A stretch of 8,374 nt of DNA from JADFRD01 sp964491015 (GTDB lineage: Bacteria > Fidelibacterota > Marinisomatia > Marinisomatales > TCS55). Both the position numbers and the translations under genes were made by a program. The stretch covers positions 1-8,374 of the forward strand of contig CAZBEY010000077.1 in assembly GCA_964491015.1 (NCBI GenBank), in the 5' to 3' direction. Shown here piece after piece: positions 1 to 5,642 of the stretch. Below the pieces are notes generated by a model. It was not told where the DNA came from. It was given only the letters and a program-made list of their open reading frames with translations, and searched no databases. Positions within the stretch are counted from its first letter, which is position 1. Each line of letters begins with the position of its first letter.

Positions 1-172
1 CTGATGTAAGATTTTGATTTATCCAGGTAGAATCTGTATAAATCCAGTAATTCCCTATGGCAGCTGGAATCAAACCACGATAGGGTTGATCATCCGGCGG
101 GGGATTATTATTATCATTACAGGAAATGAGTATTAATGCAATAATGGTTATTAGTTTGATTTTAACTAACAA
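1..172 (-). CDS. Lipoprotein, N-terminal part (runs off left edge)
   Basis: Reading leftward from a TTG at 172-170 gives 57 codons without a stop before the window ends. The protein begins with a short basic and hydrophobic signal (MLVKIKLITIIALILISC), with a lipobox LISC and the lipidated Cys at residue 18. An Asn/Pro/Asp-rich linker follows, then the segment GLIPAAIGNYWIYTDSTW. This resembles the opening of many FCB lipoproteins that start with a 'VGNYWVY'-type strand, which I recall only as a general pattern. No ATG is available between the upstream in-frame stop and the lipobox. TTG is therefore the likely start, with a weak AGAG about 8 nt upstream. The product is expected on the periplasmic or outer-membrane side. 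The function is unknown because most of the protein lies outside the window. Confidence 0.72.
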   Translation of the reverse strand, partial: MLVKIKLITIIALILISCNDNNNPPPDDQPYRGLIPAAIGNYWIYTDSTWINQNLTS

Positions 173-288
173 ATTTTTTACTCTAAAAAAAAGTATTGAA
201 CTTGATTTTTAGTTATTTAAATCGTTTCGCAATTGATTTGTCACTCGTCACTAATGAAATTATAATTTACATTTAACGAAAAGGAAAT

Positions 289-319
289 AAAAAGCCCTCT
301 TGAATTTTCGAGAGGGCTT
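289..319 (-). terminator. Terminator-like hairpin facing left, without an obvious upstream gene
   Basis: AAGCCCTCT (292-300) and AGAGGGCTT (311-319) form a perfect 9-bp stem around a 10-base loop. Read on the minus strand, the stem is followed directly by TTTTTATTT, the pattern of an intrinsic terminator. On the plus strand no T-run follows, so it would act mainly on leftward transcripts. The only leftward gene nearby starts downstream of it at 172, so it could be a leader attenuator, the end of a small RNA, or the remnant terminator of a lost gene. Confidence 0.65.
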
Positions 320-421
320 CATAGGTGCTGGTTAAAATTTTATTTATATAAACAGTATAAGAACATATACACACAGGACTATGGATTACAATAAGAATTA
401 CAAGGTCTCTTTGCTTTTCCG

Positions 422-451
422 TTGACCTTCCGTAATTTTTTGGTCTATAAG
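422..451 (+). promoter_or_regulatory. Possible sigma-70-type promoter for CPBP-mgtE
   Basis: TTGACC (422-427) and TATAAG (446-451) are separated by 18 bases and resemble -35 and -10 boxes. Transcription would start near 458 and leave a leader of about 58 nt before the ATG at 516. The match is to the general bacterial consensus. Some FCB bacteria use a different primary promoter (TAnnTTTG), so this is tentative. Confidence 0.35.
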
Positions 452-515
452 AGGGATTTGAAAAACACTCTTATGAATCCAACAGAACCAGACCCTTTAT
501 CGAGTAAATTAAAAT

Positions 516-1319
516 ATGAACAGCACATTAACTATAAAGAATGTTTTCGGGATTGTCATTCTTTCAGTTTTATCCGCACTTGCCGTGGGGACCATTATTG
601 TTTCCCTTGGGAATACATATCTTCCTGAAGAAAATTCTGCTGTTGTAAATTTTCTTTCACTATTTATCGGTCAGGGATTTATGATTGTCCCTTTGCTTCT
701 TTTTTTAATCGCAAGAAAGGAGTCCATATTATCGCGATTGCGTATCCGCAAAATTTCACTTCCTGTGATTATTTCGACTACAATTCTATCTGTGGGCCTT
801 ATCGTTTTGGTGGATGAATTTGACCGATTATCCAGTCTTCTGTTTACACCGCCGGAATTTTTAGACCAAATGGGGTATATGTTGAAATTCGATTCGTTTG
901 GTGTGGCTCTTTTCCTTATGTTTGGACTCGTCCTATTGGCGCCCCTGGGTGAGGAATTGATATTCCGTGGATTCTTGCAGCAATTTTTGGAAGAATATTG
1001 GCAGGATATCACCCGTGCCGTATTGGTCACCAGCCTCTTTTTTGCCATCATTCACTTAAATCCCTTTTGGTTGATACAAATTTATGTGCTTGGCGTTATG
1101 CTTGGATATCTTGCCTGGAAAACCGGTTCAATCTGGGCGGGATTTATTCTTCATGCTGCTAATAATTTTGTTGCGTTAATGTTTACCAATTATGATGAAT
1201 CTCTTACCGGTTTTTATATTTGGAAAGGACATGTTGCACCATGGATTTTATTGCTGGGGATACTATGCATTTATTATGGTTTTATATCCTTGAATAAAAC
1301 AGCAAAGGTGCAGGCATGA
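516..1319 (+). CDS. CPBP-family intramembrane glutamic protease (CAAX/Abi type)
   Basis: This is a 267-residue polytopic membrane protein with the three diagnostic CPBP motifs: EExxxR as E146-E147-x3-R151 (GEELIFRG), FxxxH as F176-H180, and HxxxN as H213-N217. These residues form the glutamate/histidine active site of Rce1-like proteases in the membrane core. Family members process prenylated proteins in eukaryotes. In bacteria they act in bacteriocin immunity, peptide maturation or unknown roles, so the substrate here cannot be named. Hydrophobic segments lie near residues 10-32, 45-66, 83-100, 127-143, 165-180, 185-200 and 241-258. The ATG at 516 is the first start after an in-frame TAA at 510-512, and it has no strong ribosome-binding site. 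The stop overlaps the mgtE start (ATGA), so the two genes are very likely co-translated. Confidence 0.9.
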   Translation: MNSTLTIKNVFGIVILSVLSALAVGTIIVSLGNTYLPEENSAVVNFLSLFIGQGFMIVPLLLFLIARKESILSRLRIRKISLPVIISTTILSVGLIVLVDEFDRLSSLLFTPPEFLDQMGYMLKFDSFGVALFLMFGLVLLAPLGEELIFRGFLQQFLEEYWQDITRAVLVTSLFFAIIHLNPFWLIQIYVLGVMLGYLAWKTGSIWAGFILHAANNFVALMFTNYDESLTGFYIWKGHVAPWILLLGILCIYYGFISLNKTAKVQA

Positions 1320-2689
1320 GACAACAAATGTTCGAACGGGAAATTCATGTTCTTAGGGATACTTTTCGCCGATTAATGCGTAGACATGCTCGTTCGAATC
1401 TTGTCAAATTAATTGATAAAACACATCCGGCTGATTTGGCCGTTCTGTTTCGTTATTTTGACGGAATTGAACAAGGGGCATTATTCAGCCTCATGCGTCC
1501 CAATGACCAAACAGGTGATTTTCTCACAGAATTGGATGATTCGACCCTCCAACGTCTTTTATCCGATTTGTCTGCCGATCAAATCGCCGGGTTCATAGAA
1601 CCTATCAGCTCCAGTGACCAGGCAGAAATTCTTGGGAACCTCCCGGAAGAACAAGCACATGATGTTATTGAGCTTTTAAAAAAAGAGGAGGTCGAAGAAC
1701 TTGAAGAAATAATGGCGTACCCGGATGACAGCGCCGGTTCGCTCATGTATACGGACGTGTTCACTCTTCATGAAGATTCAACAGCCAAAAATGCCATTGC
1801 CGCCTTACAACACGAGGAAGAAGCGGAAATGGTTTTTTACTTATACGTCACGAACGATGAGGATCAATTGACGGGAATTATATCTTTGCGCGATCTTGTG
1901 ACCACAGCTCCGGATACATTGCTGAAAAACATTATGACAAGAAATATTCATTCAGTATCTCCTGAAATGGATCAGGAAGATGTGGCTCAAATTGTTAGCC
2001 AATACAATTATCTCGCCGTTCCGGTGGTAGAACATGATTCTCGATTACTTGGAATTGTAACGGTTGATGATGTGGTCGATGTTATTCGTGAAGAAGCGAC
2101 TGAAGATTTTTTACAAATGGCGGGTGTGGGAAAAGACCGGGAAATCTTACTTAAATCCACTTGGAAAAACGCCAAAAGTCGTTTACCCTGGTTGTTTGCA
2201 AGTTGGATTGGGGGTATAGCCGCCGCAACGATTATTGGACTATATGAAGACCTCCTTCAAAATACGTTAGCTTTGGCTGCATTTATTCCAGTCATTATCG
2301 GCATGGGGGGAAACATTGGCACACAAACATCCACTATCATTGTGCGGGGATTAGCCACAGGGCGAGTCAACCTTGGAAATAATTTTAAAACACTGTTTAA
2401 AGAAATTCGTGTCGGTTTAATTCTCGGTGCTTTATATGGTATTATGTTAGGATTATTTGCGCAGACACAATTTGTGGATCTCGCACCAAGTTTGGGAATT
2501 ATAGTTGGTTTAAGTATCGGTACTTCGATGATCATTGCGACATCGATCGGTGCTTTCGTCCCCCTGTTTTTGAATAAACTTGATGTTGATCCAGCTATCG
2601 CCACGGGTCCATTTGTCACAACAAGTATAGATATTGTTGGCGTCACTTTATATTTTCTGATCGCATCTTTGTTTTTACCATTGGCATGA
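1316..2689 (+). CDS. mgtE: MgtE-type magnesium channel/transporter
   Basis: The 457-residue protein has the full MgtE architecture and the usual length of about 450. A superhelical MgtE N domain spans roughly residues 30-135, a pair of CBS domains about 138-260 (opening YPDDSAGSLM), a connecting helix about 262-290, and five membrane helices about 291-456. The pore signature PVIIGMGGNIGTQTST (325-340) is intact. So is the region DPAIATGPFVTTSIDIVG, whose Asp439 matches the pore Mg2+-binding Asp of Thermus MgtE by eye. MgtE is a homodimeric inner-membrane channel; its cytosolic N and CBS domains sense Mg2+ and close the pore when Mg2+ is high. An AAAGG-type Shine-Dalgarno lies about 7 nt before the ATG. 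The start overlaps the CPBP stop by 4 nt. No clear terminator follows. Confidence 0.97.
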   Translation: MRQQMFEREIHVLRDTFRRLMRRHARSNLVKLIDKTHPADLAVLFRYFDGIEQGALFSLMRPNDQTGDFLTELDDSTLQRLLSDLSADQIAGFIEPISSSDQAEILGNLPEEQAHDVIELLKKEEVEELEEIMAYPDDSAGSLMYTDVFTLHEDSTAKNAIAALQHEEEAEMVFYLYVTNDEDQLTGIISLRDLVTTAPDTLLKNIMTRNIHSVSPEMDQEDVAQIVSQYNYLAVPVVEHDSRLLGIVTVDDVVDVIREEATEDFLQMAGVGKDREILLKSTWKNAKSRLPWLFASWIGGIAAATIIGLYEDLLQNTLALAAFIPVIIGMGGNIGTQTSTIIVRGLATGRVNLGNNFKTLFKEIRVGLILGALYGIMLGLFAQTQFVDLAPSLGIIVGLSIGTSMIIATSIGAFVPLFLNKLDVDPAIATGPFVTTSIDIVGVTLYFLIASLFLPLA

Positions 2690-2858
2690 AACTTATGTCC
2701 TCATCTTTAGATGTCTTCAGAATATGATTGATTATCTGGCATTTCTAAAACCTCATTATGTAAAACGTATATATTTAATTTCATTCATTACGTTTCACGT
2801 TTTAAATAATTATTTTCTCCAATGATCCGTTGATCCTATGAGCTTCTGAGGGATAACC
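2690..2858. other. Intergenic gap with AT-rich inverted repeats
   Basis: This 169-base gap separates mgtE from the glycosyltransferase operon. TAAAACGT (2761-2768) is repeated inverted as ACGTTTTA (2797-2804) with 28 bases between. A further ACGTTT lies at 2790-2795. The perfect 12-base palindrome AAATAATTATTT (2804-2815) abuts the right arm. These could be a weak terminator, an operator or chance in AT-rich DNA. The operon promoter should be in this gap, but I cannot place it reliably. Confidence 0.3.
2848..2852 (+). promoter_or_regulatory. Ribosome-binding site that fixes a GTG start
   Basis: GAGGG sits six bases before GTG at 2859-2861. This is a good Shine-Dalgarno with ideal spacing, and it supports the GTG as the true start of the glycosyltransferase. 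The next codons immediately encode the first membrane helix. Confidence 0.7.
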
Positions 2859-3965
2859 GTGAATTACTTATTATTTGCCCTTTTCGGCTGTTTGGGTGTT
2901 TATATATTATTTGTTATCGTATTTCTTTCAGGCTTAAGGAAACAAAAGCCTTTGTCAACGGAACTACCGATTTTTCCCCGTGTTGCTATTGTTGTAGCCG
3001 CTCGTAATGAAGAACAAAATATCACTAACCTTCTTGAAGATTTTTCTCATTTGGATTATCCGATCGACCAATTGGATATTGTTATTGCAGATGATCGTTC
3101 ATCCGATAATACCTGGTCTATTATTGAAGATTATTCCGATCAATATAGCCATATTCGAGGTATTCATATCCAAAAGGAATCATCGGATATGACACCGAAA
3201 AAATATGCTTTAACACAAGCAATAGGACAGTCAAATAGTGAATATATCTTATCCACAGATGCCGATTGCCGAATTCCCCGGAGATGGGTGAAAAGTATGG
3301 TCTGTTATTTAGACTCCGGCAGCGGAATTGTTGTTGGCGCTTCCTCAATTGATGATTCAGATTCGACTCCTTTTGTACATTATCAAATGATTGATTTTCT
3401 CGCTTTGGTTGCTGCAAATGCCGGCGCATCCGGATGGGGATTCAGTTGGACGGGTACAGGCCAAAACTTGGCATATAAACGATCTGCCTTCGAAGAAATT
3501 GATGGATTTCATCCGGTAAAAAATCGGGTGTCCGGAGATGATATGTATCTGGTGCAGGCTATTTCAAAAAACCACAAAAGTACATTCAATGCTGATGCCG
3601 GTAGTTTTGTTAAAACCAAAGCGGTCTCGTCTATATTTACTTTTTTAAGCCAGCGTATTCGTTGGTCTTCCAACTCCAGAATGGCTGCAAAAACCGACCG
3701 GCTATTTTTACTATTTTTATTGAATGCATTTCTTCTGAATACGGGTATTTTAACCGGATCATTCATATCTACTATTCAAGAGTCTGTTCCTATGATATTT
3801 GGAATAAAGTTTGTTTGTGACGCACTTGTTATTTATTCCGGCGCCGCCATTTTACAATTATCTGTACCTACAATTATGTTTATCGTTTGGAGTTTATTAC
3901 AGCCGATTTATATCCCCATCATTGGGCTGGCGGGTCTCGCCGGTAGGTTCTCTTGGAAAAGGTGA
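2859..3965 (+). CDS. Membrane-anchored family 2 glycosyltransferase
   Basis: The 368-residue protein starts with a membrane helix (about 4-25). A GT-A catalytic domain follows at about 40-270, then two to four hydrophobic helices at about 283-360. Visible GT2 landmarks are VAARNEE (46-52), IADDRSSDNT (76-85), the metal-binding DAD (134-136, in STDADC), SGDDMYL with the acidic catalytic pair (225-231), and QRIRW (265-269). The QxxRW-type motif is typical of processive or membrane GT2 enzymes. Such enzymes transfer a sugar from a nucleotide sugar to a lipid, carotenoid or envelope polysaccharide acceptor at the inner membrane. The acceptor here cannot be read from sequence. The GTG start is backed by a GAGGG ribosome-binding site. 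The stop overlaps the next ATG by one base (TGATG), so it leads a tightly coupled operon. Confidence 0.93.
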   Translation: MNYLLFALFGCLGVYILFVIVFLSGLRKQKPLSTELPIFPRVAIVVAARNEEQNITNLLEDFSHLDYPIDQLDIVIADDRSSDNTWSIIEDYSDQYSHIRGIHIQKESSDMTPKKYALTQAIGQSNSEYILSTDADCRIPRRWVKSMVCYLDSGSGIVVGASSIDDSDSTPFVHYQMIDFLALVAANAGASGWGFSWTGTGQNLAYKRSAFEEIDGFHPVKNRVSGDDMYLVQAISKNHKSTFNADAGSFVKTKAVSSIFTFLSQRIRWSSNSRMAAKTDRLFLLFLLNAFLLNTGILTGSFISTIQESVPMIFGIKFVCDALVIYSGAAILQLSVPTIMFIVWSLLQPIYIPIIGLAGLAGRFSWKR

Positions 3966-4654
3966 TGAAATATTTATGGACTGTTTTGTTCGCGTCCTCT
4001 TGCCTTTTCGGTCAGGAATATTCAATAACGGTCTTTGGAGCTCCTTTCGCTTCGGTCAACATGGAAAGAGGGGAGGGAGAACTGACCTTTCACACAGAAA
4101 CAACCGGAATATTAGACAATCTTTGGCCCGTTGATAATACGTATTTCATTTCGTATGACTCTTCAAATTATGGTTTTAGGCAATTCGAAAAAAATATTCG
4201 TCAGGGATCGGTGTCGTATTCTTTAAAGGCACATTATGACACTGATAAAAAACAAGTGTTATATGATAACATTGCCTTGGATCGTACTCCGGATGTCCAA
4301 ACAATATTTTCAATGTTACTTCGGGTACAGGAAGAAAATATTGAGGAACTTGATACCAAGTGGTTTCTAATGGAACATGATGGCCAACTATATGAATCCA
4401 GATACCTTTGGGCTGAAACAGACACTATTATAATCAACAGTGACGAAAAAATCTGCGATCATTACCGACTGGACATAAAGAAAGTAGAGGGTTTTGCTTC
4501 TCTGCCGGAACAACCTGATTATTTTATGAATAACATTACAGAGAATAAAGCTATCCGGCAAATTTGGGTTGAAAAAACAAATCACCAACGCATTGTAAAA
4601 GCTTCTGTTAAATTGTATGGTTTAACTTTTATTGCGAAATTAGACCATGACTGA
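3965..4654 (+). CDS. DUF3108-like exported protein
   Basis: The product has 229 residues and begins with a hydrophobic signal (MKYLWTVLFASSCLFG). The mature part starts around QEYSITVFG. A Cys at residue 13 (ASSC) makes lipidation possible, but the lipobox is poor. The layout resembles DUF3108 periplasmic proteins: an N-terminal strand with 'YxVxxxGxPxAxxxM', a mid-region helix QTIFSMLLRVQ in the place of the family's 'D.lsalyylR', and a closing IWVEKTNHQRIVKASVKLYG strand matching 'vWv..d..R.Pvk'. The assignment is by eye and moderate. The family's function is unknown. I chose the ATG at 3965 over an upstream in-frame TTG at 3953 because it forms a TGATG junction with the glycosyltransferase stop and begins directly at the signal peptide. 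The 3' end overlaps the next gene by 8 nt. Confidence 0.8.
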   Translation: MKYLWTVLFASSCLFGQEYSITVFGAPFASVNMERGEGELTFHTETTGILDNLWPVDNTYFISYDSSNYGFRQFEKNIRQGSVSYSLKAHYDTDKKQVLYDNIALDRTPDVQTIFSMLLRVQEENIEELDTKWFLMEHDGQLYESRYLWAETDTIIINSDEKICDHYRLDIKKVEGFASLPEQPDYFMNNITENKAIRQIWVEKTNHQRIVKASVKLYGLTFIAKLDHD

Positions 4655-5030
4655 ACACACATTTTTACAAGTATACAAAAAGCACATCATCATTTGGTTG
4701 CTGATTGTTGCATTTATTGTCATTGCCCTAAAACTTGGAATTGATCAGAAGGTTGTTGTTTTTATAACCTTAGTCCTGGGGCTTTTTACGCAACTATTTG
4801 CCGGGTTGGGCGCTTTGCTTGCAATGGTTCCGTTCATCGGACCCTTAATTGTAAAAGTCTTTGCCATTCCATTTTTCTGGATCCTAAATGCTTTGGGTTA
4901 TTTCGTCGGCGTGATAGCAATTAAAAGAGGTTATTCAAGTGAATTTGTCAAATCGAGAGTATTGACTCTTTCCCTATTGGTGGGAATTGTTGTCGGTTAT
5001 ATTCTCGGACATATTTTTCCGTTAAGATAA
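4647..5030 (+). CDS. Small multi-pass membrane protein, unknown family
   Basis: I do not recognise this 127-residue protein. It is very hydrophobic, with predicted helices at about 13-30, 35-56, 58-92 (one long or two short helices, containing PFIGPLIVKVFAIPFFW) and 104-124. The conserved-looking polar stretch IKRGYSSEFVKSR (92-104) lies between the last two segments and is positively charged, which suggests it is cytoplasmic. No catalytic motif or known transporter signature is visible. The start overlaps the end of the DUF3108-like gene by 8 nt, and the stop TAA directly abuts the ATG of the AroQ-like gene. It therefore belongs to the same translation-coupled set. A role as membrane partner of the glycosyltransferase or the exported protein is possible but only inferred from position. 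Confidence 0.85.
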   Translation: MTEHTFLQVYKKHIIIWLLIVAFIVIALKLGIDQKVVVFITLVLGLFTQLFAGLGALLAMVPFIGPLIVKVFAIPFFWILNALGYFVGVIAIKRGYSSEFVKSRVLTLSLLVGIVVGYILGHIFPLR

Positions 5031-5468
5031 ATGATGGATATTCTCATATTACAGGGGCCGAATTTTAATTTAATTGGCGTTCAATCGGCTAAAACAGGTG
5101 AACGAATAACTCTTGATAAAATAAATAAAAATCTTCGTCGTCATGCCCATGACATCAGTTTAGATATTCAACTGCGCTTTTTGCAAACACATAAGGCTGA
5201 TAAAGCCGTTTCATTTCTCCATCGAAATCGAAATAAAGCTGACGGTTTATTAATTGCACCGGCATCATGGGGGCGATATGAATATTCACTTTTAGATGCG
5301 TTAAGTTTATCCGGACTGCCCAGTGTACAGGTTTTATTAGATAATCCGTATTTTTCTCTAAGTGCAGCCGATTCCATTTTTACACCCGTTTGCAGCAATA
5401 CAGTGTCCGGGCATCCATTATCTGTATTTAACTCAGCTTTGGATAAACTTCTGAAGCATACTTCCTGA
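5031..5468 (+). CDS. AroQ-fold protein (type II dehydroquinase family) lacking the catalytic residues
   Basis: The 145-residue protein matches type II 3-dehydroquinate dehydratase in length and layout. It has ILQGPNFNLIG (6-16) for 'NGPNLNLLG', ADGLLIAP (70-77) for 'ADGiiiNP', LDALSLSGLPSVQVLLDN (88-105) for 'RDAl....P.vEVHlSN', and a final PVC...SG stretch. The classical enzyme catalyses the penultimate-stage dehydration of 3-dehydroquinate in the shikimate pathway. Here the loop Arg and Tyr are Gln18 and Gly23, the substrate-binding Asn is Ala76, the EVH Glu/His pair is Gln100/Leu102, and the lid Arg is Ser109. Only the GPNxN motif survives. Enzyme activity is therefore unlikely, and I withhold aroQ as a symbol. 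The reading frame is intact and codon use is ordinary, so this is not a decayed gene. The ATG directly follows the preceding stop; a second ATG at 5034 is equally possible. Confidence 0.85.
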   Translation: MMDILILQGPNFNLIGVQSAKTGERITLDKINKNLRRHAHDISLDIQLRFLQTHKADKAVSFLHRNRNKADGLLIAPASWGRYEYSLLDALSLSGLPSVQVLLDNPYFSLSAADSIFTPVCSNTVSGHPLSVFNSALDKLLKHTS

Positions 5469-5526
5469 TTATTTCGTTGTTCTACACTAAATTAATTATT
5501 GCTCACTACCTACTTCAATACCGGAT

Positions 5527-5577
5527 GGTCTCCCTACGTTCCTTTTTGAAATATAATGTAAGGAGTGGACCGTTTTT
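5527..5577 (+). terminator. Weak candidate terminator after the AroQ-like gene
   Basis: GGTCTCC-c-TAC (5527-5537) can pair with GTA-a-GGA-gtg-GACC (5558-5571), forming an interrupted stem with a 20-base loop. It is followed after one base by TTTTT (5573-5577). The stem is broken by a mismatch and a three-base bulge, so function is uncertain. It is the only candidate for ending the four-gene operon. Confidence 0.25.
5552..5557 (+). promoter_or_regulatory. Possible -10 box for the M23 gene
   Basis: A perfect TATAAT lies 86 bases before the chosen M23 start. No good -35 hexamer sits 16-18 bases upstream. A second TATAAT occurs at 5620-5625, right by the ribosome-binding site. In AT-rich DNA either may be chance. 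Confidence 0.25.
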
Positions 5578-5642
5578 ATCTGATCCTCTCTCAGTTTTTA
5601 TTCCCCAATAATGGGGATATATAATTAGAGGTGTCATGTGAT

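Larger units (their letters stand above)
173..515. other. Non-coding region between divergent genes
   Basis: This 343-base AT-rich stretch separates the leftward lipoprotein gene from the rightward CPBP gene. It holds one clear hairpin terminator facing left (289-319) and a possible rightward promoter (422-451). Neither strand carries a convincing gene. The minus-strand reading frames between 320 and 515 are stop-rich, and I could not find a tRNA fold. The part between 173 and 288 should contain the promoter of the lipoprotein gene, but no strong consensus is visible there. Confidence 0.6.

Noticed and set aside
260..322. 20-codon minus-strand frame (MKPSRKFKRAFYFLFVKCKL) through the hairpin, a possible leader peptide
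   Set aside because: It has no ribosome-binding site and no run of regulatory codons. An open frame this short through a hairpin is easily chance.
422..628. Open frame of 68 codons from a TTG, overlapping the CPBP start
   Set aside because: It becomes unlike a protein past about 540, where it lies over CPBP coding sequence in another frame. Only its first part is noted, as a possible CPBP N-terminus.
671..1051. Minus-strand frame of 126 codons inside the CPBP gene
   Set aside because: It is the antisense shadow of a gene with clear family motifs and has no recognisable domain.
2257..2646. Minus-strand frame of 129 codons inside mgtE
   Set aside because: It is an antisense shadow of the conserved MgtE membrane domain; its hydrophobicity merely mirrors the sense strand.
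3953..3964. Upstream TTG start for the DUF3108-like gene
   Set aside because: The ATG at 3965 gives a TGATG junction and a clean signal peptide; TTG has no better ribosome-binding site.
3811..4134. Plus-strand frame of 107 codons across the glycosyltransferase/DUF3108 junction
   Set aside because: It overlaps two better supported genes in another frame and shows no motif.
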